A DNA stretch of 64,000 nucleotides from JAVBKX01 sp031553835 (lineage in GTDB: Bacteria; Bacteroidota; Bacteroidia; Bacteroidales; Azobacteroidaceae), in NCBI GenBank assembly GCA_031553835.1, contig JAVBKX010000003.1, positions 45,845-109,844 of the forward strand, in the 5' to 3' direction. Positions 45,197-53,022 of this stretch are shown in pieces; the first letter of the stretch is position 1; each line of letters begins with the position of its first letter. Below the pieces are notes generated by a model that ran no database searches, was not told where the DNA came from, and saw only the letters and a list, made by a program, of their open reading frames with translations. The position numbers were made by a program, and so were the translations under genes.

Positions 45197-45217
45197 CAAG
45201 GCTCTGTGCTGAATATG

Positions 45218-45376
45218 TTATAACCTAATCTCTACACTCTTTTTACAAGTCTTGCAAAAACATTCAATCTCACCTTTTGCATCTTTGTTTTTAAGTAAAA
45301 ATTTTCCGCAAATGGGGCAATTTATTCGAGTTTTTGCAGCTCGCTGCAAATTTAGTTCTTTTTCTTTGGTTTCCAA
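45218..45376 (-). CDS. Com-like zinc-ribbon protein
   Basis: A frame with no ATG but with TTG at 45376 gives 52 residues with two Cys pairs: NCPICGKFLLKNKDAKGEIE and CFCKTCKKSVEIRL. The order C-x2-C, then about 16 residues, then C-x2-C, matches the Com zinc ribbons of Mu-like phages, which control translation of a modification gene. It is the last gene before the early/late terminator. The start is uncertain because other non-ATG codons lie upstream. Confidence 0.5.
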   Translation of the reverse strand: METKEKELNLQRAAKTRINCPICGKFLLKNKDAKGEIECFCKTCKKSVEIRL

Positions 45377-45436
45377 TCTTTTTTTTAGGTAATTTATTAT
45401 TCCTAATCTAATGAAATTAATTTTGTTTCCATAAAA

Positions 45437-45727
45437 CTAAATATTTACTTTGCTCAATTCCTCGACATTCAACCCCACAACTTCGCAGCGGAATCTCACA
45501 TAGGCGTCTTTAGAACCCATCAGATCTTTAATTCTCCTCACTCCAACAAGAATACCGGCAGGAGAATACCCAAACTGCCGGGCGATTTCCCTGTATCCGA
45601 ATCCGAGCGATTTCATGTACAACCAGTAGATCTGACGGGCCGTAACCACTTCGGTTTTCATTTCCCTGCTGGTGAGCAAGGCAACATCAATGCCGTATTT
45701 TTCGGCGTATTCGTTCAATCCAATCAT
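45437..45727 (-). CDS. DnaA-C-like HTH protein
   Basis: The ATG at 45727 overlaps the stop of the upstream gene as ATGA and gives 96 residues. The segment TARQIYWLYMKSLGFGYREI then FGYSPAGILVGVRRIKDLM looks like the DNA-binding domain IV of DnaA (Arg/His helix pair). It lacks an ATPase. A role in replication control or origin binding is inferred. The longer start at 45805 lies inside the upstream gene. Confidence 0.65.
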   Translation of the reverse strand: MIGLNEYAEKYGIDVALLTSREMKTEVVTARQIYWLYMKSLGFGYREIARQFGYSPAGILVGVRRIKDLMGSKDAYVRFRCEVVGLNVEELSKVNI

Positions 45728-46461
45728 AATTTCAATTTGCTGATTATAAACCTGTCGGGCATTTTTATCTCGCGATTTCCCGCCACATGGAGAAACAGTT
45801 GCCAAATCGGGTGTCCGACCTCCCCGTAGTTTGTAACAATAATAATTTTCTTTTTTTCGTTCACGGAAAAAGGATATTTGTTCAGGAAGTCAACCAATCC
45901 GGGAAAATTTCTATTCGTTCCGTCTTCCGGAGGACTTAAAGAACTTAAATCAAAAATTTCACCCTCATTCCCCCTTGGGGGGATATAGGGGGGATTATTT
46001 ACTTTACTTTCTTTACTTTCTTTGCGGCAAACTTCCTCCTTTTTAATCAATTCTTCCGGAATTTTCAAACATTCTTCCGGAAGAATGTTGTATTCTTCCG
46101 GAATTTCTACATTATTCCTCTTTGCCCTCTTACACATTTCAATATATCGTTTCTGAATCGACTGAGAACTTAAAATCCCACGAGAGAGCAATCCTTTATC
46201 AAAAAGGCCCACAACACCACAGTATTTTACAATTTCTTCAATCAAAGACTCTTTCAACCCGAAATAATCAGCCACGTCAAAGGCAGTACTTTCGTCCCAC
46301 GCGAGGAAACAGCCCTTATCCCGGTATATATTGCAAAGAATATAATCATAGACAGCGATACCATTGCATCCAAAATCTTTTTTTAACCGCTTTATTCGAA
46401 TATCGATATATCTGTCCGTATCTATATTATAATAAGAGAGTCCCATTTTATTGTTTGCCAT
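45724..46461 (-). CDS. DUF4373-like replication-region protein
   Basis: The 245-residue protein opens with a winged-helix type domain of the Lin1244/DUF4373 form (MGLSYYNIDTDRYIDIRIKR; GIAVYDYILCNIYRDKGCF), seen in phage replication initiators, followed by a flexible linker and a short C-terminal domain. It may load or recruit host helicase. No ATPase motif is present. Confidence 0.7.
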   Translation of the reverse strand: MANNKMGLSYYNIDTDRYIDIRIKRLKKDFGCNGIAVYDYILCNIYRDKGCFLAWDESTAFDVADYFGLKESLIEEIVKYCGVVGLFDKGLLSRGILSSQSIQKRYIEMCKRAKRNNVEIPEEYNILPEECLKIPEELIKKEEVCRKESKESKVNNPPYIPPRGNEGEIFDLSSLSPPEDGTNRNFPGLVDFLNKYPFSVNEKKKIIIVTNYGEVGHPIWQLFLHVAGNREIKMPDRFIISKLKL

Positions 46462-46481
46462 AAAATTGTATATTTTCTATT

Positions 46482-46925
46482 TTATGTTTTACTAAAATGT
46501 TTAATAAGTTCTTGTATCGTGGCTTTGTGATAACCAAAATACATATGATCCATTATTTCATTTTTTGCCCTAAATGTGTTCCAATTTTGTTCCGCACATA
46601 ATTTGAAATGTTCGTATTTTGTTGGAAATTCTCTCTTAATGCAAAACCACTGCATATAATCACTATCGTCTCTTAACGCTGCAATAGCGAGGAATAGCTC
46701 TTCGTTGGCTCCGCAGTCGATTACGACTATCCCTATCTGATTATACCATTCAATTGCTTCTGTATTTCCAACAATAAAATAAGATGTCCCTGTTGTTACA
46801 ATTATTGAATTAAAATCTTCGTTTAAATGTGAATATGAGCTGCCACATTTGTAACCCAGCTCCTCCAACCTCTTCCGAAGTTCCGGAGTATTTTTTCTGA
46901 TAAAACACGGCGTTGTGAAACTCAT
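46482..46925 (-). CDS. Early phage protein of unknown function
   Basis: A 147-residue alpha/beta protein (GTSYFIVGNTEAIEWYNQIG) whose start overlaps the stop of the 46922 gene as ATGA. No membrane segment or known motif is seen. Confidence 0.6.
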   Translation of the reverse strand: MSFTTPCFIRKNTPELRKRLEELGYKCGSSYSHLNEDFNSIIVTTGTSYFIVGNTEAIEWYNQIGIVVIDCGANEELFLAIAALRDDSDYMQWFCIKREFPTKYEHFKLCAEQNWNTFRAKNEIMDHMYFGYHKATIQELIKHFSKT

Positions 46926-47248
46926 ATCTCTTTTATTAAAAAATCATACAATTTCCCGGCATCTGACAAATCTATATCATTACCGTCCTTATCTGTTATA
47001 TCTCCCGGTTTATACTTTGCCCCAAAATCCAGTTCAAAGCAGAAATATTCAATCCAACTGTCTTTATGGTCGTCGCAAAAATCTTCCTGTAAAACCCGAA
47101 TCAGGGCATTGTTAACCCAGTGATTATCATAACCAATATAAATACGATCTTCCGGGAAGACGGTTTGAAATGCCTTAGCGCACTCCCAGTCGTGTTCGTA
47201 TTGTTTTTTAAGTGCCTCAATGGAGGCGATGAATGTTTCTTTTGTCAT
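46922..47248 (-). CDS. Early phage protein of unknown function
   Basis: A 108-residue acidic protein with several aromatic residues (YIGYDNHWVNNALIRVLQED). It is coupled to the next gene by a 4-nt overlap. No family is recognised. Confidence 0.6.
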   Translation of the reverse strand: MTKETFIASIEALKKQYEHDWECAKAFQTVFPEDRIYIGYDNHWVNNALIRVLQEDFCDDHKDSWIEYFCFELDFGAKYKPGDITDKDGNDIDLSDAGKLYDFLIKEI

Positions 47249-47260
47249 TGGTCTTATAGT

Positions 47261-47428
47261 TTAATTTTCAATACTGCATTCAATTACATTTATAGTTTCT
47301 TCGCAAAGAGAATTCTTTAATGACATCCGTCCTGAATAATGTAACTCAAATTCTATAAATTCTCTGATTTCTGATTCTGTTGCTCCAACATCTGGAATAT
47401 CAACTGTTAATTTTATCTCTCGTCTCAT
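47261..47428 (-). CDS. Small early phage protein (55 residues)
   Basis: An ATG at 47428 opens a 55-residue acidic frame (MRREIKLTVDIPDVGATESE) ending at 47261, neatly filling the gap between its neighbours, 6 bp after one and 12 bp before the next. It resembles a beta-alpha unit. Function unknown. Confidence 0.55.
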   Translation of the reverse strand: MRREIKLTVDIPDVGATESEIREFIEFELHYSGRMSLKNSLCEETINVIECSIEN

Positions 47429-47434
47429 AGTTTT

Positions 47435-47749
47435 CTATTTCAAGATTCCAAAATCCCATTTTTTTGTTTCATTATTCCAGTTGAAATAGTAGGTATAACT
47501 TTCATCGCCGTGAAATGTTTCTGTAATTTCGTAATCGGGCAGGCTTTGCTTGTTATAGTCATAATTCATTGATATAAATAAAGATACTATCATTCCTAAT
47601 TCAGGGTCACTCCACCTTCCCTTGGCTTCATCAATAAGTTTTTGTAAATCAGCTAATATAACTTCGGGGAAACCATCACAATGCCTGTACACATAATATT
47701 TTTCAGCAAAATATTCGTTTGAAAATTTAATCGTTGCTCTTGTGCTCAT
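47435..47749 (-). CDS. Early phage protein of unknown function
   Basis: A 104-residue protein starting MSTRATIKFSNEYFAEKYYV with a HCDGFPE motif; similar small proteins occur in many phage early regions. It ends in aromatic strands (YTYYFNWNNETKKWDFG). No function is assigned. Confidence 0.6.
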   Translation of the reverse strand: MSTRATIKFSNEYFAEKYYVYRHCDGFPEVILADLQKLIDEAKGRWSDPELGMIVSLFISMNYDYNKQSLPDYEITETFHGDESYTYYFNWNNETKKWDFGILK

Positions 47750-47759
47750 ATCTATTTGT

Positions 47760-48197
47760 TTATTTTAAATTTTCAAATTCAGGGAATGTCTCATTCAAAC
47801 ACCGGCGGAACATACTATCCGTTGTCTCGAATATCTCTTTGAAATCATTCACAGCCTCTGCATAGCCATTAACATGGGATACCGCTTCCTTGAACGAAAT
47901 ACCTCCCTTGTGTACACTCTCTAATGATTTTGGAAAATAAGCCCCATAACTAAGTCGTTTTGTAACTTCATGTTTCAGACCTTCTGAAATATCAACAAGC
48001 CCGTCCATTACAGCAAGACAGACGCCATACCATTCTTCTGTACAGGACTCCGTGGTAGAATTAGCGACATTGCATCCAAGCGCAAAGTGAACGCAGAATT
48101 TTTCTTTTTTCATCCCAAATTCTGGCTTTGGAATGTAATTTATCATCCCGTTACTATTGGTGCTTAATTCAAAGTACCTTGATGTGTATCTTTTCAT
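47760..48197 (-). CDS. Early phage protein of unknown function
   Basis: A 145-residue protein with several Cys (FCVHFALGCNVANSTTESCT) and a helical C-terminal half. No motif recognised. It lies 10 bp before the next gene. Confidence 0.6.
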   Translation of the reverse strand: MKRYTSRYFELSTNSNGMINYIPKPEFGMKKEKFCVHFALGCNVANSTTESCTEEWYGVCLAVMDGLVDISEGLKHEVTKRLSYGAYFPKSLESVHKGGISFKEAVSHVNGYAEAVNDFKEIFETTDSMFRRCLNETFPEFENLK

Positions 48198-48203
48198 ATC
48201 TAT

Positions 48204-48398
48204 TTATTTTAACGTAATTTTAAAAATACTCCATGTCGATCTTACACAATCCGACAGAATTACCGTATTATCTCTATACACCGCCGTTATTCGGCTCTCT
48301 TTTGCCACGCCGTCAATATCTTTAATGACGACTTTCCGATCGTGTACAAAATGATTACAGACCTCCTGCAATCTGTCTTTCTTTTCTTGCTTAGTCAT
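48204..48398 (-). CDS. Small early phage protein
   Basis: A 64-residue basic protein (KKDRLQEVCNHFVHDRKVVI) with a helix followed by three strands. Spacing of 6 bp to the next gene and 3 bp to the previous supports a real operon member. Confidence 0.55.
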   Translation of the reverse strand: MTKQEKKDRLQEVCNHFVHDRKVVIKDIDGVAKESRITAVYRDNTVILSDCVRSTWSIFKITLK

Positions 48399-48401
48399 AA
48401 T

Positions 48402-48587
48402 CTAAATGCGTTTTAAGAATCCATACTTCACTAATAATCTCTTGATCTCGTTAGTCTCATCCGGGGATGATAGGTACTCGCAAAATATTGTCCGTTGACG
48501 GGTTTTGACTTGAAAACCTTTCTTCCGGAGTTGGTGAATCAGATTAGCTCTGATTTGCAACTTGTTTACGGGGGGGGGTAATTTCAT
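48402..48587 (-). CDS. Small basic early protein with a C9 tract after its start
   Basis: The 61-residue product starts M-K-L-P-P-P, where three Pro codons are one run of nine C. The rest is basic (LIHQLRKKGFQVKTRQRTIF), suggestive of nucleic-acid binding. Adding or losing one C would shift the frame within the first codons, so expression may switch on and off. Confidence 0.55.
   Translation of the reverse strand: MKLPPPVNKLQIRANLIHQLRKKGFQVKTRQRTIFCEYLSSPDETNEIKRLLVKYGFLKRI
48570..48578. repeat. Homopolymer tract (G9 on plus, C9 in the coding strand)
   Basis: Nine identical bases lie 9 bp inside the 48402-48587 gene. It is the longest G/C homopolymer I saw in the window. Confidence 0.9.
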
Positions 48588-48590
48588 GTT

Positions 48591-49274
48591 TCATTTTATT
48601 TCCGTTTGATTGTTAATATATTCCGTCCATTGTTCAGCCATAGCCTTGGCCACTGTCGGCCAGAATCTTGCGCGCTCTTTTGGGTCTCTTACTGCCGAGT
48701 CTGCGAAATATCTTTTTTTTCTTCGGGTTGTATTGTCAATCGAAGTCGGTCCCGGTCTATTGGCAGCCGTCCGCTGACCAAACAGGTTGGCTTCAAAGCT
48801 ATATTGTAAAGGCGGTAAATTCTTCAACCAAAGCCATGTAGTCTTAATTTGCGGATCACCAAAATAATACGGCTGAATTTCCTGTGTGTATTTTGCAACC
48901 ACGGGAGATGCGCAACTCTTCGGGTTTTCCAGGCAAATATGATTGATGGGCGCTTCCCATAATTTGGCGAAGAATTCCAATGCTTTCAATCGCTCAAATA
49001 CCCTTCCCGGATTATTCCAACTTGAAGTCCCGGCAAACGATATGAAATTGCAAGGCGGATGACCTATCATTAAGTCCCAATCCTGCTGCAACAATGGAAG
49101 TACATCGCCCTGTATATGCCTGCCCTCCTGTTTGGTCAACTCTGATTCGGTCGGAAGTAAGTCACATGACCATGCATCCCATCCAAGCCGGCTAAATTCA
49201 TCCCGTACGGTTCCACTATATTCGCAGGCTACAAGTATTCTTAATTGCTTCATATCGTTATCTAATTGAATCAT
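48591..49274 (-). CDS. Phage DNA cytosine methyltransferase-like protein
   Basis: The ATG at 49274 overlaps the stop of the upstream small gene as TGATG. The 227-residue product has an S-adenosylmethionine-type start (ILVACEYSGTVRDEFSRLGW), the catalytic-type motif HPPCNFISFAG, then HICLENPKS, and the tail PYYFGDPQIKTTWLWLKNLP. These occur in small C5-methyltransferase-like proteins of phages. It could protect phage DNA from restriction. It is shorter than cellular Dcm enzymes, and the target domain is not obvious. Confidence 0.75.
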   Translation of the reverse strand: MIQLDNDMKQLRILVACEYSGTVRDEFSRLGWDAWSCDLLPTESELTKQEGRHIQGDVLPLLQQDWDLMIGHPPCNFISFAGTSSWNNPGRVFERLKALEFFAKLWEAPINHICLENPKSCASPVVAKYTQEIQPYYFGDPQIKTTWLWLKNLPPLQYSFEANLFGQRTAANRPGPTSIDNTTRRKKRYFADSAVRDPKERARFWPTVAKAMAEQWTEYINNQTEIK

Positions 49275-49435
49275 CACTCTAAATAATATGTCCCTGAATT
49301 ACCCGATTCATATCTTCTTTGTCTTATAGTGGCTATAAATGGAAATTCCGATTTCGGACGGCCCGTTTCCATAAATGCATTCTCTACTGAGTTCAGTCTT
49401 TCTTGAAGATCTTGTTTTAATTTCGTTAAGTTCAT
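49274..49435 (-). CDS. Small early phage protein (53 residues)
   Basis: An ATG at 49435 opens a 53-residue basic frame (MNLTKLKQDLQERLNSVENA) whose TGA overlaps the methyltransferase start. Tight coupling supports a real gene. It is helical at first, then likely extended (RQRRYESGNSGTYYLE). Confidence 0.55.
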   Translation of the reverse strand: MNLTKLKQDLQERLNSVENAFMETGRPKSEFPFIATIRQRRYESGNSGTYYLE

Positions 49436-49461
49436 TGTTTTAAATATTATAAGTTAATAAA

Positions 49462-49932
49462 TTAAGATTCTAAATACTCCCTGAACTCTTTTGTGAATTT
49501 AGTTCCGAGATGCCGTGCTGCTTTTTCGCTTATAACCGAAAGGCGAGACCCGCTACCCGCATCCGCACTCGAGTTAACGCAGAGCGAGCCGTAGAACCGA
49601 AAGCCGGAAGGAGACCCGTTTGCTTCAAAATAAGGAAAATGTCGATTGACTTTTGAATTATAAATATCCATCCTTTTTCCACCATTGGCCGCTTCGCTTA
49701 ACACAATACATTTATAATATTTCAATAAATGATCATGTAAATCTTCAGGGATTTCACTAATTGCTTTAGCATCCGGACGCTTTGCCAATTCCAAAGCTGC
49801 TTCATACGATAATAATTTATCGAGTTCATTCGGCATAAATGTTTCTTTACCAAAATGTTCTTCTAATTCTCTTTTGAAACTTTCCGACACATTCGGATAA
49901 ATTTCTCTTGCTTTTTCTTCTGTAATTTCCAT
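49462..49932 (-). CDS. Early phage protein of unknown function
   Basis: A 156-residue protein with a helical acidic first half (KAREIYPNVSESFKRELEEH) and a Gly/Ser-rich segment (SSADAGSGSRLSVISEKAAR). No motif is recognised. Neighbours lie close on both sides. Confidence 0.6.
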   Translation of the reverse strand: MEITEEKAREIYPNVSESFKRELEEHFGKETFMPNELDKLLSYEAALELAKRPDAKAISEIPEDLHDHLLKYYKCIVLSEAANGGKRMDIYNSKVNRHFPYFEANGSPSGFRFYGSLCVNSSADAGSGSRLSVISEKAARHLGTKFTKEFREYLES

Positions 49933-49950
49933 ACTGTTGTTTATTAATAG

Positions 49951-50154
49951 TTACTCAAACATTACTATATACTTGTCGTTAATTGCATCCCCGACCATAA
50001 ATACTCCTTCTTCTGTCATTGCATCAAATTCGGATTTGAATAGTTCAATAATAGCCGATTGTAATTCGAACTTGGTAGCGGAGATGGGAAATTTATTTTC
50101 TTCCTTTTTCCGTTGTGAAATTTCCTTTATTTTCTTAATTATCAGATCTCTCAT
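49951..50154 (-). CDS. Small early phage protein
   Basis: A 67-residue protein with a charged helix (IIKKIKEISQRKKEENKF) and a C-terminal strand pair. It overlaps the 50135 gene by 20 nt. Function unknown. Confidence 0.55.
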   Translation of the reverse strand: MRDLIIKKIKEISQRKKEENKFPISATKFELQSAIIELFKSEFDAMTEEGVFMVGDAINDKYIVMFE

Positions 50155-50584
50155 TTCCTGCGGGGTTATAAGGAAATACTTCTGTTATATCTGTTTCCTT
50201 AATTTCAATGATCACATAATCAGCCATCGTATCAGCCATGTTTTTTATGATTATATCTTTAGCCTCCTGAATATCCGATGCCTGAACGAGCATGTCTGTT
50301 TTCGTTCTCTTTTCTTTTCCCGATTTCTCGTCCAATGTTATAAAGGCTATTTTCCCTTTGTAAAATCTATCTCTGTTCTCATTGAAGAATGTTTCCGAAA
50401 CCGGATAACGACTAATTGTCTTTACTGTGAATTCTCCGGTTATATAAGGCTTCATTTCTTCTATGATGCGTGCCTCGGCCTCTGTAAACGAAAGCGCATC
50501 TACCAGATAAGAACCTGTTACTTTTTTCAGAATTCCCTTTTCCATCATCTCCTCATAGGAGATTTTACATTGAAACCAGTTCAT
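50135..50584 (-). CDS. DUF4494-like phage protein
   Basis: A 149-residue protein starting MNWFQCKISYEEMMEKGILK and containing SYLVDALSFTEAEARI and ISRYPVSETF, features of the DUF4494 family common in Bacteroidetes phages and plasmids. Its function is unknown. It overlaps the LRR gene by 4 nt. Confidence 0.75.
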   Translation of the reverse strand: MNWFQCKISYEEMMEKGILKKVTGSYLVDALSFTEAEARIIEEMKPYITGEFTVKTISRYPVSETFFNENRDRFYKGKIAFITLDEKSGKEKRTKTDMLVQASDIQEAKDIIIKNMADTMADYVIIEIKETDITEVFPYNPAGNERSDN

Positions 50585-51297
50585 GATATTTTTTTAAAAA
50601 AGTTTTCTAATAAACTACTGTTGTACTCTCCTTTGGTAATCTCAATCACTTCTAATATTTTGTATTTTTCTTTTCTTTCTTTCAAACGATTTTCAACAAA
50701 ATTTCGAGTTCCAAAAGAACAAGCACCAGTAATTACACGATACATTTCAACGCATTCCTCAAAAGTTAACTCACTATCTATTGCTAGATCCTTATAGCTT
50801 GATTTGTCCCTATTGCTGATTTTGTAAATAAGGTCATCTTTTGCTTCTTTTAAAGTTGATCCATGGGACCATCTTCCATTTCCGTCAGTAATTAAATAGG
50901 ATTCCTCAATTTTGTTTATTTTCCTAACTTTGTAAATATTTCCTTTCTTGGAAACTACTTCCATGAAAATACCATCAGCTTTGATGTATTGCCCGTTATT
51001 CCATGTGTAAATCTCCGGGAGTTGAATCTTAGGAATACTTACCTTTGCTCCTACATGTTTTCGTCCAAAATCAGTAATCAGGCCACCTCCAACAGTAGGA
51101 TTGAAGTTCTCCGGGAGTGATGTCAACTGATTATATTCTAACCGCAGGTCACCTCCAACAGTAGGATTGAAGTTCTCCGGGAGTGATGTCAGGTTACTCC
51201 ATCTTAAATTCAAATCTCCTTTTATTTCTTCTCGCCCATAGAACTGGTCCTCTGTAATATTAAATCTTTTGCAAAAATCTTTGATTTCTTGTGTCAT
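50581..51297 (-). CDS. Protein with tandem leucine-rich repeats
   Basis: The 238-residue protein has two 22-residue repeats (LTSLPENFNPTVGG after GDLNLRW and GDLRLEY) at about 27-75, then an unrelated domain. The repeats are encoded by a nearly perfect 66-bp DNA repeat, so the copy number could change by recombination. There is no signal peptide, so it acts inside the cell. Function unknown. Confidence 0.75.
   Translation of the reverse strand: MTQEIKDFCKRFNITEDQFYGREEIKGDLNLRWSNLTSLPENFNPTVGGDLRLEYNQLTSLPENFNPTVGGGLITDFGRKHVGAKVSIPKIQLPEIYTWNNGQYIKADGIFMEVVSKKGNIYKVRKINKIEESYLITDGNGRWSHGSTLKEAKDDLIYKISNRDKSSYKDLAIDSELTFEECVEMYRVITGACSFGTRNFVENRLKERKEKYKILEVIEITKGEYNSSLLENFFKKIS
51084..51191. 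repeat. Direct repeat with 66-bp period inside the LRR gene
   Basis: The 42-bp blocks at 51084-51125 and 51150-51191 are identical. They encode the two leucine-rich repeats. Confidence 0.9.
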
Positions 51298-51308
51298 GAT
51301 AATTTTTT

Positions 51309-51719
51309 TTAATTGTTGATATTCTTTTCTTTTCGGAGCTCTTTAACTTCTCCTTTATAATGATTGATCAAAAGCTTCAATTCTGGTATTGACAAGTTAG
51401 CGGTTTGATATTTTGCGACAGCCAACCTCTCAACTATATCGCTTCCGTAGTCTTTCTTTAGATGAATCACATATTCTTCTATATTTCCATTCATATACTT
51501 ATTACAATGAACACAGCCGGCATGACAATTAACTTCGCTAAATCTTAATGGTATATGTTGGCGGGGAATGAAATGCATATTGTTTGATTCTCTCCATGGG
51601 AGATATTTCCCACAGCAATAGCATTTGATCATTCCGTTGTCATCGCAGTCTCTAAGCCGAATGAATTCGGAGAATACCTTGTCTAATCGCTTGATGAATA
51701 TCTTTAAGTCTGCCATCAT
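51309..51719 (-). CDS. NinG/Rap-like recombination protein
   Basis: A 136-residue protein with the NinG layout: KCYCCGKYLPWRESNNMHFI, then a short loop, then VNCHAGCVHCNKYMNGN, giving Cys and His pairs that bind zinc. Lambda NinG (Rap) is a structure-selective nuclease for Holliday-type junctions. Its place beside annealase and exonuclease genes fits a recombination role. It overlaps the 51716 gene as ATGA. Confidence 0.82.
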   Translation of the reverse strand: MMADLKIFIKRLDKVFSEFIRLRDCDDNGMIKCYCCGKYLPWRESNNMHFIPRQHIPLRFSEVNCHAGCVHCNKYMNGNIEEYVIHLKKDYGSDIVERLAVAKYQTANLSIPELKLLINHYKGEVKELRKEKNINN

Positions 51720-51880
51720 CCTATCTCTTCAAAAGTGAGCAACACTTTGTCTTCCGGGGTTTTCTTTATTGAAGCCCTGTAATTCTCAATCTCTTTCTCT
51801 TCGATTATTTCGTTTTTTGGCAAATGGATATACTTTCCTTCCAAATCGAAAATTGTTGCTTTAATGATTTTTAGTTTCAT
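51716..51880 (-). CDS. Small early phage protein (54 residues)
   Basis: An ATG at 51880 opens a 54-residue frame (MKLKIIKATIFDLEGKYIHL) whose TGA overlaps the NinG-like start as ATGA. The product is acidic toward the end. It lies 3 bp after the 51884 gene, so it belongs to the operon. Confidence 0.58.
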   Translation of the reverse strand: MKLKIIKATIFDLEGKYIHLPKNEIIEEKEIENYRASIKKTPEDKVLLTFEEIG

Positions 51881-51883
51881 AGT

Positions 51884-52318
51884 TTAAAAATTTGCCAAGT
51901 GATTATTGAATTGTTCTTCTGTGATTCTTCCTTTAAGCACCATTGAGAATATCACCGAAACCACATTGTTGTACAGATCTTGAAATTCCGTATTGTCCAT
52001 ATTTTCAAAGCTGATTGATTTGGGTATTTCAACAAATTCTTTCAAGCGATTTGAGTACACCAAATCAAAATGACCGGCTGTAACTGTAAGGTATTTCCTT
52101 AATCCTTCCGTTGTTTTGAAAAACTCTTTTCCTGCATCAGGCAAAACATCCCACGTGCAATTGATCAAGGCAAAGAATTTGCGATGAAACTCCGGATTGC
52201 GTTGCTTTTTTATTTCAGCATTATACGTTTCTCCAATCTTTAGCTTTCGCTTTTCTTCGTAGTCAACATCATACATAGGAACAAGTCCGGAAGCTGTATT
52301 TTTCAAAAGGAGTTTCAT
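51884..52318 (-). CDS. DUF1367-like phage protein
   Basis: A 144-residue protein with KKQRNPEFHRKFFALINCTW, the core segment of DUF1367 proteins found near NinB/NinG genes in lambdoid phages. The family has no firm biochemical function but co-occurs with recombination genes, as here. It overlaps the exonuclease gene by 4 nt. Confidence 0.75.
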   Translation of the reverse strand: MKLLLKNTASGLVPMYDVDYEEKRKLKIGETYNAEIKKQRNPEFHRKFFALINCTWDVLPDAGKEFFKTTEGLRKYLTVTAGHFDLVYSNRLKEFVEIPKSISFENMDNTEFQDLYNNVVSVIFSMVLKGRITEEQFNNHLANF

Positions 52319-53022
52319 TGCAATCCAAATTTATCAATCTGCTCCTGAGCGTATCTCCTGCACTGCGACACTCTCTCCTTTACTCTTGCTATATTGGTAT
52401 CATCCCGCTTAATGTCAAATATCTTTATCTTATATTTTGTCGGAATACCAGCATAGGTCATTTTTAGTTGAAATGCTTCCAAAATTTCAGCATCCAATTC
52501 CTCAAATCCGTTATTCTTACAATACCAATACGCTTCCCGTTCTATTATATTAAGAGGAGTATCAGAAAGTACATATACTACTTTGTAATTATTTAATCCT
52601 GTTAAATTAAGGTAGCCTTGCGCCTGCCAGTAATAATCTAAAGTAGGCAGTTCTTCTTCAAGCAGCGGAAAAGTGAAGCAATCCCAGCTATTTTTCGCAT
52701 CAATAATCAAATCATCCGACCTTAACACAATATCAGGGGTTCCGGTCATATATTCATCCTCAAAATGCTCCTCGTTTTTCATCAGCATTTCAAATCCAAG
52801 AAATTCAGAGATAAAATCAATAGAGCTATCCTCTACTATAATTCCTTTTTCTGTTGTTTTTGATGAAAATTCTTTTTTTCGATTATATACCTGTTCTTTA
52901 ATCCAGTTATCACAATAAGACTTTGCGGTTTCTGATAAAAGACCAAGAGACTTAGCCTCTTTCGTTTTCGGCTCTGTCATTATCTTCCCTATTTGGGAGC
53001 ATCGTATTTTGAAAGTTTTCAT
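52315..53022 (-). CDS. YqaJ-like phage recombination exonuclease
   Basis: A 235-residue PD-(D/E)XK nuclease. The catalytic stretch is GTPDIVLRSDDLIIDAKNSW (Asp, then Asp-x-Lys), followed by YYWQAQGYLNLTGL, typical of YqaJ/lambda-exonuclease proteins. It degrades one strand at DNA ends to expose single strands for the adjacent annealase. Overlaps on both sides (4 nt) show coupled synthesis. Confidence 0.82.
   Translation of the reverse strand: MKTFKIRCSQIGKIMTEPKTKEAKSLGLLSETAKSYCDNWIKEQVYNRKKEFSSKTTEKGIIVEDSSIDFISEFLGFEMLMKNEEHFEDEYMTGTPDIVLRSDDLIIDAKNSWDCFTFPLLEEELPTLDYYWQAQGYLNLTGLNNYKVVYVLSDTPLNIIEREAYWYCKNNGFEELDAEILEAFQLKMTYAGIPTKYKIKIFDIKRDDTNIARVKERVSQCRRYAQEQIDKFGLQ

Noticed and set aside
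49937..50797. Plus-strand open frame of 286 codons
   Set aside because: It lies opposite three packed minus-strand genes with overlaps and family features (DUF4494-like, LRR). Its product is Cys/Phe/Ile-rich without domain order.
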